Shown: piece after piece, positions 1 through 8,900 of the stretch
How the letters are laid out: every line of letters begins with the position of its first letter
Position numbering within the stretch: the stretch's first letter is position 1
The notes under the pieces: model-generated
Told to the model about the DNA's origin: nothing
The model's database searches: none
The model's input: the letters and a program-made list of their open reading frames with translations, nothing else
Virus record (IMG/VR): IMGVR_UViG_3300018421_005007
Location: 1 to 32,925 of that record
DNA length: 32,925 nt
Source: a virus
Direction: 5' to 3' (one strand)
Program-made: the position numbers and the translations under genes

Positions 1-555
1 TGGTTGGGTTACGGTCAATCATTTCAAGATGCTAAATTCAATGTGCATATCTCCTGTCGAAAAGGCCCACAAGGCATTATTGATGTATTACCGAGACTCT
101 CGCCAGAAGCACGAAACACAATCACGATCGAAAATGACGAAATGTCCTGGGGCATCGACGCAAGCCTCGAACTTGCCGACCACGTTGCACTCGTTCTTGA
201 CATACACCATCACTGGGTCAATAGTGGAGAATACATTCAACCCACCGACGATAGATTTAGTCGCATAGTAGATAGTTGGCGTGGTGTGCGTCCTGTCATA
301 CACTATTCAGTATCACGTGAGGACGTTCTTGTAGACTTTGATCCTAATAAAAAGCCTACAATGGATATGTTGCTGTTAGAGGGTTACAAAAAGCAAAAAC
401 TTAGAGCACATTCAGACTTTATGTGGAATAATGCTGTGAATGACTGGGCACTTACATTCCGAGATTACGCCGATATTATGGTGGAGAGCAAGGCAAAAAA
501 TCTTGCGTCAATTGCACTTTGGGAATATGAAAAGGAAATAAAGAAAGTTGCCTAA
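1..555 (+). CDS. uvdE: UV-damage endonuclease UvdE (UVDE), 3' part
   Basis: Partial gene: the frame is open from base 1 and the true start lies upstream. UvdE is a TIM-barrel, metal-dependent endonuclease that nicks DNA 5' of UV photoproducts, so here it probably repairs sunlight damage to phage DNA. The metal-binding landmarks of the family are in order (numbering from the TTG codon at base 4): IENDE with Glu43, VLDIHHH with Asp66 and His69, VIHYS with His100, LRAHSDF with His136, and DIMVESKAK with Glu161. About the C-terminal 60 percent of a usual 300-residue enzyme is present. It overlaps the following methyltransferase by 8 bases, so the two are probably co-transcribed. Family assignment is firm; activity is inferred. 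Confidence 0.9.
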   Translation, partial: WLGYGQSFQDAKFNVHISCRKGPQGIIDVLPRLSPEARNTITIENDEMSWGIDASLELADHVALVLDIHHHWVNSGEYIQPTDDRFSRIVDSWRGVRPVIHYSVSREDVLVDFDPNKKPTMDMLLLEGYKKQKLRAHSDFMWNNAVNDWALTFRDYADIMVESKAKNLASIALWEYEKEIKKVA

Positions 556-1261
556 TAGATTTTATAAATCACCCAGGCTTTCAAAGAAGTATAGCAAAGA
601 AAGATCAAACTGGGATGAGTTTTACCCTTCAGAAAGAAGTGTTTTCGATAGAGTAGGTTTCACCTTAAATGATAGCGTGTTGGATTTAGGTTGTGGGTGC
701 GGAGGTCTTAGTCTGGCATTAAACAAGAGATACGGTGTTAAAAAATACAACGGTATTGATATAAACAAAGATAATGTTGAAAGTGCAAAAACTGTCAATA
801 ATAATGCAATTATAAGACACGGAGATATTTTAGAAGAAAAATTTGATTCCTACATTGGAAATTTTGATAGAGTAATAAGCCTTAGTTGTATAGACTGGAA
901 TGACGAAACAGATCTAATGATAGAAAGAGCATGGTCATTTGTTAAACCTGGCGGTGTATTAATTACAAGTATAAGATTAACAAATGAAAAAACAATAAAG
1001 GATATTAAAAAAGCCTATCAATATATCGATGAAACTGAAGTAGCACAATACACAATTTTTAACACCACAGACATTCTAAAAACATTTACCAAATTTAATC
1101 CTAGATCTATCTATTCTTATGGATACTGGGGTAATATAAAAGAAAACACTGTGGCACCATATGATAAGGTAGTGTTTAGCGTATTCGCTGTTTCGAAAAA
1201 ATATGACGAAACTACATCTGGGACTAGTATTTCTCTTAATATTCCCAGTGATGTTATTTGA
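548..1261 (+). CDS. class I SAM-dependent methyltransferase
   Basis: 237 residues. The glycine-rich SAM-binding motif I (VLDLGCGCGG, residues 44-53) is followed by the acidic post-I strand (GIDIN, 70-74), a GDILE segment (93-97) and the motif IV-like strand FDRVISLSCIDW (about 108-118). This is a class I Rossmann-fold methyltransferase. The substrate cannot be read from the sequence; small-molecule, protein and nucleic-acid targets are all possible. The start is TTG at 548, inside the end of uvdE, with AAGGA at 532-536 as a likely ribosome site. The overlap suggests translational coupling to the repair gene. No target-recognition domain of a DNA methylase is visible. Confidence 0.8.
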   Translation: MPNRFYKSPRLSKKYSKERSNWDEFYPSERSVFDRVGFTLNDSVLDLGCGCGGLSLALNKRYGVKKYNGIDINKDNVESAKTVNNNAIIRHGDILEEKFDSYIGNFDRVISLSCIDWNDETDLMIERAWSFVKPGGVLITSIRLTNEKTIKDIKKAYQYIDETEVAQYTIFNTTDILKTFTKFNPRSIYSYGYWGNIKENTVAPYDKVVFSVFAVSKKYDETTSGTSISLNIPSDVI

Positions 1262-1360
1262 TGTAGTATGGAATAAGGTTTAGCGTCAGCGTTTAATACC
1301 AGCGTATCCACTTGTTTTTTCCTTTTCTCCGTAGGACAATAATATTTATAATAAATACTC
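1262..1360. other. gene-free spacer before the SOD gene
   Basis: 99 bases with no convincing ORF on either strand. It contains a run of T (1314-1320) and ends in a late-promoter box at 1351-1358. A short direct CAGCGT repeat is present but no inverted repeat, so I do not call a terminator. Confidence 0.5.
1351..1358 (+). promoter_or_regulatory. T4-type late promoter box ATAAATAC (SOD gene)
   Basis: The box matches the TATAAATA-type late promoter. T4 late transcripts start about 6 bases after the last A, which would be near 1363, one base before the ATG at 1364. The transcript would therefore be leaderless or nearly so. Confidence 0.6.
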
Positions 1361-1363
1361 GTG

Positions 1364-1921
1364 ATGCTAAAACAACACAGAGATATAGTTCTAGAAGCAG
1401 AAAGAACGAGAGCAACGCTTGTTTTGAATCCGTTACCATATGCACGTGATGCATTGGAACCGGTGATGAGCAAGGAAAGTGTTGATCTACACTACGGTGT
1501 TCTTTCAAAAGGATATGTTGATCGCTACAATAACAAAGAAGGCGATGACACATTTAATTATGGTGGTGCTCATTTGCACAACCTATTCTGGGCTCACTTA
1601 CAGCCTGCTGCTTCTGGTAACAAACCATCTGGAGCATCCGAAGAACTGATCAATAAAAAATATGAGTCCTTCGAAAACTTCAAAGAAAAATTCATTGAAA
1701 CAGCCAAAAAGTTACAAGGAAGTGGTTGGGTTTATATGGACGTCAGTGGTAAGATTGACACAATAGCCAACCAGGATTTCAAACGTGGAACCGAAATTGC
1801 TATGCTTGTGGATATGTGGGAACACAGTTATCTACTAGACAGCGACAAAAACAAATACCTTGATAACATATGGCGAATTATCAATTGGTCAATAGTCAAC
1901 GACAGATTAACAGGAGAATAA
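1364..1921 (+). CDS. Fe/Mn superoxide dismutase family protein
   Basis: 185 residues from ATG 1364 (a GTG stands just before it at 1361). The iron/manganese SOD fold is recognisable along the whole length. All four metal ligands can be placed: His43 (LHYG), His72 (AHLHNLFW), and Asp150 and His154 (DMWEHSYL). The second-sphere glutamine sits in NQD (Gln137), the position used by Mn-type enzymes. The usual gateway histidine four residues after the first ligand is replaced by Leu47, while the active-site tyrosine (Tyr51) is kept. There are about 20 extra residues before the normal LPYA start. It could detoxify superoxide during infection, but the missing histidine leaves activity open. A late box lies directly upstream and a basic peptide gene follows 1 base later. 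Confidence 0.85.
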   Translation: MLKQHRDIVLEAERTRATLVLNPLPYARDALEPVMSKESVDLHYGVLSKGYVDRYNNKEGDDTFNYGGAHLHNLFWAHLQPAASGNKPSGASEELINKKYESFENFKEKFIETAKKLQGSGWVYMDVSGKIDTIANQDFKRGTEIAMLVDMWEHSYLLDSDKNKYLDNIWRIINWSIVNDRLTGE

Positions 1922-1922
1922 A

Positions 1923-2093
1923 ATGTTTACTTGGTTAAAAAACCTATTCGCGCCGGCGAAAAAGGATACACTAGTTTTAACAAAGGAAGTCAAACCAAAA
2001 AAGGCTGCCTCTGCTAAAAAGAAGGCTGCGCCTAAGAAAAAGGCAGCACCTAAAAAGGCACCTGCCAAAAAAGGCAGACCTAAAAAATCATAA
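1923..2093 (+). CDS. histone H1-like Lys/Ala/Pro-rich peptide with AT-hook-like end
   Basis: A 56-residue ORF starting 1 base after the SOD stop. After a hydrophobic start (MFTWLKNLF) it becomes a low-complexity tail of KKAAPKKKAAPKKAPAKK type, ending with KKGRPKKS. The GRP core flanked by lysines resembles an AT-hook, and the Lys/Ala/Pro tail resembles histone H1 C-termini and bacterial AlgP/Hc1-like proteins. Such peptides bind DNA by charge, so condensation of phage or host DNA is a reasonable guess. No strong ribosome site is visible, so it is probably coupled to the SOD stop. It is short but its composition is far from random for this AT-rich genome. Confidence 0.7.
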   Translation: MFTWLKNLFAPAKKDTLVLTKEVKPKKAASAKKKAAPKKKAAPKKAPAKKGRPKKS

Positions 2094-2104
2094 GGAGATT
2101 TAAT

Positions 2105-2278
2105 ATGTTAGATAAGTTTAAAACTTGGGTAGCAAATCGTTTCACGGAAAGAACTTCTTGGGACGGTGCAATGCTAATACTTTTAGGAGTAGTAGTATTA
2201 ATTGCAAAACCAATTGCAGGCTTACTTGCATATGCGGCAATCGCATATGGTGCTTGGACTATTTACAAGAGTGAATAA
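2105..2278 (+). CDS. small two-helix membrane protein
   Basis: 57 residues with an ideal AAGGAG ribosome site (2092-2096 region) before ATG 2105. The N-terminal 20 residues are polar and amphipathic (KFKTWVANRFTERTSW). Two hydrophobic segments follow (about 22-34 and 36-52), separated by a Lys-Pro turn, and the protein ends in a short charged tail. It is probably an inner-membrane peptide. Its last base is the first base of the following Fe-S carrier gene (TAATG), so the two are translated together. Function is unknown; a holin-like role is possible but nothing in the context supports it, since the lysis genes are elsewhere. Confidence 0.65.
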   Translation: MLDKFKTWVANRFTERTSWDGAMLILLGVVVLIAKPIAGLLAYAAIAYGAWTIYKSE

Positions 2279-2604
2279 TGCCACAAGCAGTAGATCTAAC
2301 AGATTCTGCAAGGAAGCACCTGGAACGCCTTATAGATAAGGAAGGCAAACCCATCGTCCGTCTATCAATGAAAGGCGGTGGGTGTGCCGGGTTTCAGTAT
2401 CACTGGGAAATGACAGATTCGAAAGAACTGGATGACGAAGTGATAGAACTATCAAATGGCGAATTTGTTATAGATTCGCAAAGCCTTTTATATCTCATTG
2501 GAACTAAAGTGGACTATGTCGAAGAAGTCTTTGGTTCCTATCTACAGATAACAAATCCTAATTCTTCATCGAGTTGTGGTTGCGGAGAAAGCGTAGGCTT
2601 TTAA
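2278..2604 (+). CDS. A-type iron-sulfur carrier (IscA/ErpA/HesB family)
   Basis: 108 residues, the normal family length. The three conserved cysteines are present: Cys36 in GGGCAGF and Cys100 and Cys102 in the SSCGCG tail. A-type carriers accept Fe-S clusters from scaffold proteins and hand them to apo-enzymes. In a phage this could help mature viral Fe-S proteins, such as the 7Fe ferredoxin at 20685. It starts on the TAATG overlap with the membrane peptide and belongs to the SOD transcription unit. Its stop abuts the stop of the opposing zinc-ribbon gene with no spacer. Assignment is firm; the client proteins are inferred. Confidence 0.92.
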   Translation: MPQAVDLTDSARKHLERLIDKEGKPIVRLSMKGGGCAGFQYHWEMTDSKELDDEVIELSNGEFVIDSQSLLYLIGTKVDYVEEVFGSYLQITNPNSSSSCGCGESVGF

Positions 2605-2892
2605 CTAGAACTTAGAAATTTCAATGTCAGCGTTTGCAGGCATATCCCATATTTGTTTGTTTTCAACTCCCTTGCGTTGTGCAAAACGCTTGGCATCACA
2701 TTCGCCACAAACATGGAAATAATTGTTGTTCAGCCGGGCTCTACTGATCTTTTTTAGATCCCTGGTAAATACACTGTCACAGTTATCACAACGGAGTTCG
2801 ACTATGGTTTTTACACGTTTATATTTGTGTTCCTTGCCCAACTTACTCCTGCGTGTGTGTTCAGTTTCAATTTGTTTAGTGCCTAAAAACAT
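2605..2892 (-). CDS. zinc-ribbon protein of unknown function
   Basis: 95 residues on the minus strand, convergent with the Fe-S carrier. A basic N-terminal half (HTRRSKLGKEHKYKRVK) precedes two CxxC knuckles 24 residues apart (Cys35/Cys38 and Cys62/Cys65), the arrangement of a four-cysteine zinc ribbon. The C-terminus reads KGVENKQIWDMPA. It is probably a small nucleic-acid-binding or transcription-linked protein, but I recognise no named family. A TAAATA core on this strand (2898-2903) would place the transcript start at the A of the ATG (2892). Coding potential is supported by the paired knuckles and clean packing against both neighbours. Confidence 0.75.
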   Translation of the reverse strand: MFLGTKQIETEHTRRSKLGKEHKYKRVKTIVELRCDNCDSVFTRDLKKISRARLNNNYFHVCGECDAKRFAQRKGVENKQIWDMPANADIEISKF

Positions 2893-2897
2893 AGTTT

Positions 2898-2903
2898 TAT
2901 TTA
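2898..2903 (-). promoter_or_regulatory. late promoter box, minus strand (zinc-ribbon gene)
   Basis: The minus strand reads GTAAATAA with core TAAATA. Six bases after the last A is position 2892, the first base of the ATG. The match is weaker than the ATAAATAC boxes, but its position fits the pattern seen at 1351, 21843 and 29404. Confidence 0.4.
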
Positions 2904-2934
2904 CTAATTTACATTAGGCTTATAGAATAAATTG

Positions 2935-2942
2935 ATAAATAT
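2935..2942 (+). promoter_or_regulatory. late promoter box ATAAATAT (fibre block)
   Basis: Predicted start near 2947 gives a leader of about 26 bases holding an AGGGG ribosome site (2963-2967) before ATG 2973. It probably drives the long structural operon. Confidence 0.65.
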
Positions 2943-2972
2943 TAGAGCAAAGAGGACCTTTTAGGGGAAAAA

Positions 2973-5900
2973 ATGGCAAGAAAAGTAATTGATGTTGGTG
3001 CGATTGGTAATGACGGAACTGGCGATAGTATCCGCGAATCGTTTAACAAAGTAAACGACAATTTTAGAGAATTATATAGTTCGCTTGGACTTGGTGAAAG
3101 ATTAACTTTCATTGGACTTGACGACACACCATCAACATTCTTAGGACAGGAAGGTGCGGTTCTTGCTGTTAATCCAACAACCGATGCTCTACAGTTTAAA
3201 CAAATTACGGGCGGTATTGGTGTAAGCATTGATACTACCAGCAACTCCAACCAAATAATTGTAAACACAGAATTTTCTGAAATTTCAGGTGACCCTTCAC
3301 CGCAATTAGGTGGTGACCTTTCTGTAAGATCAGGAGGAAACACATACAAGATTGTTGACCTTGATACTCCTACTGAAGATTCTGAAGCAGCAAATAAAGC
3401 CTATGTGGATACCAAACTTGCTCGTGCAGGTGTGAATGCAATAGATCCTGAAACTGGAACTACCAATTCAGCACTTGGTAGAATGAGTGGGCCACTAGTC
3501 TTATCAAGAGATCCTGAACCAGAAGATGACGAATTATATGGTGGACTGGTTGCAGCAACAAAAAGATATGTTGATAGTAGTGCATTTGGAAGTAGCGTAA
3601 ACTTATACGTGGCAACTTCAGGCTCGGATGAAAGACCAGGTGTTTCAAGATCAATACAGGGTAGGGCACTTGCATATGCATACAAAACAATTGAAGCGGC
3701 GTGTAAGAGAGCAGAAGAGATTATTAGAGAATCTCAAGATGATATAGGTCCTTACAAAAAAGTTTTAACATACTCGAATGGAACAAAGACAGTTACACTA
3801 AACGCTGTTGAAACATCTCCTTCTAGTGGAGCAGGTTTTTCTGCTACACCTAAGATGAGTGTTGACACGATATCTATTAACAGCGTTGGAACAAACTATA
3901 AGGCAGGTGACATTTTAACTATTTCAGGTGGAACAGGAACTCCTGCTAGATATGAAGTTTTATCAACGGCAACTGATCCTGGTGCTGTTGTAACATTTAG
4001 ACAAATTAGTTCAGGTAGTTATACAGTATTACCTGGATCATCAAATGTTGTAACAACGACAGACAGTGCTTTTGGTAGTGGAGCAACATTTGATATCACA
4101 TATAAAGTAAGTGACATAGATATTGTCAGTGGCGGAACAGGATACAGTTTAGTATCTGTTAGAATTACCGGTGGCGGCGGTTCCGGAGCATTTGGTGTTG
4201 CTACGGTCACAGGCGGAGTAATCACTGCAATTGAACTTACTGATAGCGGAAGCGGATTTACTAGTCTTCCTACAGTGGTTGCTGATCTTCCGAGATTCCT
4301 TTTAAAAACGGAAGGACAGAGAACAGACTATACGGGTGATGTAGTTACAGATACCGAAGTTGCATACAGAACCAGAGATATTAGAGAAGGTTTATATTTA
4401 AGAGGTGAAACTTCAGGCGCACTTGCACAGATTCTAGCACACGAAGGTGCATTGGATTCATTCGGTAATGAGATATTCGATGTTGACATTAAGTATGGAA
4501 CATTTGAAATAGACGAGCCAATTTCATACGGTGACATCACTAACCAAACACAGATTACAATATTAATTGAAAGTGGAATATACGAGGAAAACTATCCTAT
4601 CAAGGTTCCACAAAACGTTGCACTAGTTGGTGACGAGTTTAGACGTTGTATAGTTAAACCAAGACCAGGAACTTCTAGTTCGCCTTGGGCGTTCCAAAAG
4701 TTTAGACGTGATACAGAAATCGATGGGTTGGAAACAGCAACACAATTGTATGGTTATCACTATCTAGAAGATACAACACAACCTGTTTATCCTAAGATTA
4801 ATAATCCAGGTAATATTAAACAGGCAGCAACCCTAATTGAATTGAACAGATCATTCCTACAGAATGAAGTTGTTGCGTGGATTAATCAACAGATAGCCAC
4901 TAACACTGCACCATTTACATCAGCGTTTGATTATAACGAAGAATTATGTAAGAGAGACGCTGGACTAATACTTGATGCAATGGTGTTTGACATTAAGTAT
5001 GGCGGCTATGACAGAACTATTTCCGCTGGTTTAAAATACTATCAGAATGCAAGCGGAAGAATTGCTATAACAACTCAGTTGTCTGAAACCATTGCATCTC
5101 TAAATCATCTTGAAGATTTAATCAATGATGTAATATCAAACAATGAAATTGTAACGGTATACAATCAGGTATTTCCACAAATTATAGACAATGCTTATAC
5201 AGCAGAAGCAGGTGCTTCAACTGTATTAGGATTACTATTTGATGCATTGGAAGATGTCATTGACGGTTCTGGATCAGTAAACTATCCTAAGGACAACGAA
5301 AAACTTGATGTGTTCCTATGTAACGATGCTGTAATTATTAGAGCACTTACAATGCAAGGACATGGTGGATTTTCCATGGTGCTTGATCCGCAAGGACAAA
5401 TACTTGCCAAGTCACCGTATGCACAGGAGTGTGCTTCATTCTCTAAATCCATTAATGCACAAACATTTGCAGGTGGTATGTTTGTTGATGGATTCGCAGG
5501 TAACTTACAGTTTAGACACACGGGGACTGTTGCAGGAACAGGCAATACAAGAATTACAGTTTCCGGTCTTGAGAGAGTTCCACAACTTCCTGCTTCGTTT
5601 ATTGTAAGTGATGAAGTATTTAGAATTAACTACGTAAGAGATTTTGTTTATAGTCCTTCAGGATCAACTGCAACTTTCTCGCTAGATGAAACAACACCAT
5701 TTGATCTAACACCAGGACAACAAACAGTAACTTCGATCAGTGTTGGAAGTCCTGCAGTGATTACGCTAAACGATCACGGGCTACAGGCTAATTCTTCAGT
5801 GGTGTTTTCAACAACAGGAAGCCTACCAACAGGAATAACTGCTGGCAAGGAATACTATGTTGCAGAAAATGGTTTAACAAATAATACATTTAGAATTACA

Positions 5901-8900
5901 GAAACATTCGGAGGAACCGTATTAGTTGACACAACCGGCGCAGGTTCAGGAACGCATAGGTATCAAAGACTGTATGAAGTCCTTATGCCTGGTAACAGAT
6001 CAATGTTATCAAACGACTTTACACAGGTCGCTGACATGGGTTATGGATTATTGGCTACCAATGGTGGTTTGACTGAAGCAGTTTCGATGTTTACATATTA
6101 CTGTTATACATCATACTTTGCACTCAATGGTGCGCAGATTAGATCAATAGCAGGTTCGTCAGCACACGGTGTTTATGCCCTTGTAGCAGATGGTTCGGAT
6201 CCATTGGAAGTTCCAACACCCACAACGGTATACTATGATCTTTCACAGCGTTGTGATTGTTATTTTCCATCAGCAACCTATGCCAACACAGCAAACGGAT
6301 TATACATTTACGTAACCAATTATGATTACACTCCACTTAATAATTCAGAACTTGAAGTTGATCATGGAAATCTAGTTTATAGATATCCTGTTACTTCAGT
6401 CGCAACAGAAGATTTACCGGATGGTGTTGCAAGATTAAATCTAACATCGGACGAAACTGGAAACTTCGAAGGACTGTTCGACGTTGTTCCGGATGGAACC
6501 AAGATGGTCATCAGATCCAACTCGCAGGTTTTACTAACAGGTGAACTTGCAGACGTTGCAACTAGACCATCAACTGGTTTAAGATTACAGGAAGGCGATG
6601 ATGTATATCGTGTTTTACAATTTGAAGATTATGATGATACAGTAAATGGTAGAGGAAGACAGAAGTGTCAATTTACCGTTGCTGATCCGACTCTAGTTTC
6701 TTTTGTTATAGAAGTCGATTCCATTGCTGGAACCGATACACTAACAACTGCTAGAAATCATGGATTAAAAACTGGCGATGTGTTTATTCCAACAGTAACG
6801 GCAAATGGTCTGACTGCATCAACTACCTACTATGTGTATGATGTTCCTAATTATAATGAATTGCAACTTAGCACATCATTGGGCGGGTCTCTACTAAGTG
6901 GTTTAACAAACGGTAGTGGACTGGGATTAATTGCAACCATACCACATAAACAACTTGCAGATTATAGATTGTCATTTGGAACTACAGGAACATTACCAAC
7001 TGGAATAAATGATGCAGTTGAATACTTTGTTCTTGAGGACGGATTAACAACTACCACGTTCCAAATTTCCACGGTGCCCAATGGTGGCGCTATTGAGGTT
7101 ACTGGTGCGGGGTCTGGTGTTCACAGTGCAGCAGCAGAAGGTATTACAAAGACAACACTTAGAGAAAACTACAACTATGTTGATTTAACAATATTCAAAC
7201 CTGGTGAATCAGTAGGAACTTCAGGTGCCAATCCTGTTACTCCAGGATCATTTACTACTCTTTCATCGATAAGCATTGCAGCGCCTGCGGTATTTACAAC
7301 TGCTTCACCACACGGATTAAGTGTTGGTGATGCAATTAGAATTGAAACCACTGGCGATTTGCCAACCGGCCTAAGCGATACACAACACTATTTTGTTTAC
7401 GACAATGATGTTGATGGGTTAGGCGGAAGTTCAGTTCAGTTCTCAGTTAGTGTTGAGCATCCAAATCTTGCAGCAGCACTTGAAGTGGAAACTACAGGAA
7501 CGCAAACAGGAACACACTCGTTTGCATTAATAACTGGTAGAGTTGGAGATGATAATTTTGCCGTTGTTCCAGTTGCACCTCAGGAAAGATCAAGAGTTCC
7601 TGGGTCAAGATTTGTATTCAAGGGAGAAGAGTATGTTATTGACACGTATGAATCTGAAGAGGATCTAAACGAACCATATGCAAGAATTACGCTGGATAGA
7701 CCTTTGGTTGATTCAGTAATAGCATACGGTGCTACCTACACAATTAAATCTGCAGTTCCAATTAGAACTGTTGGTGCAAATGGTAATTTAACAATTAGAA
7801 TTTCATTAACTCGTGTTACAGGACATGACTTACTTGACATAGGAACAGGATCCTATGCTGATACAAACTATCCAAATGAAATATTTGGTCCTCCAGTTAA
7901 TGCAATCAACGATTCAAATGAAACGGAAGAACGAGGTGTGGGACGTGTGTTCTATGTTACCACTGACCAATTTGGTAACTTTAACGTAGGACCTTACTTC
8001 CGAGTTGACCAAGGAACGGGACGAGTTACATTCTCCGCAGCAATTGCGTTGAGTAACCTGGACGGTATTGGATTCAAGCGTGGTGTTCCTATTTCGGAAT
8101 TCTCAACAGATAGTGGATTTAGCGATAACGCTGTTGACACGGTTCCGACAGAAAACGCAACTAGAGTTTACATTGAAAGAAGATTGGGTATCACGCATGG
8201 TGGTGCTCCGGTCATCCAAGCAAGTTTAATTCCACCATTGAGTGGCGGATTCATGTCCTTGGATGGACAGTTAGAAATGAAAGGAAATATGGATCTTGGT
8301 GGCAATAGAATTATTGACCTTGCGGATCCTGTTAATCCTACCGATGCAGTTAACCTACAGAGTTTAACATACGCCAACCTACAAGAATTTTCATTTACTG
8401 ATCTAAAAGCAAATGATATCATGGTGTTCACTGGTGTGGGCAACGATGCCATAAATGCTACGGTCGTTGGCGATATTACACTTAACATAGATTCGACTGC
8501 GAACACAATTGATGCACAGATTGAACCAGACGTAATTTTAAATGCTGATATTAATTCAGCAGCAGGAATTGTTCAGAGCAAACTTGACATGGACTTTGCT
8601 TCAACTGCGGCTGCGGCTCCAACAGGAACTGATGCTGCTAAACAGGCAACATTGGGTCTTGCAAGTTTTGACAGTGCTCAATTTACAGTGGTAGATGGTT
8701 GGGTTCAACTAAAAACTAATGGTGTTCCTAAGACTGCATTGGCACAAGTTACTGCCAAGAGTGTATTAGGTAACAGCGGGTTATCAAGTGCAAATGCTTC
8801 AGATGTGTTATTTACAACCGTTGTTGATGACGGTGGAGCAGCAAAGAAATCACAATTTAGTTCAACAGGTTTCCTAAGAAGACAGAATTCAGGATCATTT

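Noticed and set aside
1262-1330. CAGCGT direct repeat followed by a T-run, considered as a terminator
   Set aside because: The repeat is direct, not inverted, so no stem can form.
2105-2278. Small membrane protein considered as the holin
   Set aside because: It lies far from the lysis genes and is coupled to an Fe-S carrier; the 24656 gene is a better candidate.
2765-2772. GTAAATAC on the plus strand inside the zinc-ribbon gene
   Set aside because: There is no plus-strand gene start nearby; this shows that the TAAATA core alone occurs by chance.
8168-8506. Long antisense ORFs inside the structural genes, for example 112 codons here and similar ones at 2942-3349, 10828-11238 and 14505-14837
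   Set aside because: They are shadows of strongly coding plus-strand frames, lack ribosome sites and are rich in repetitive Ser/Val/Leu from reversed codons.
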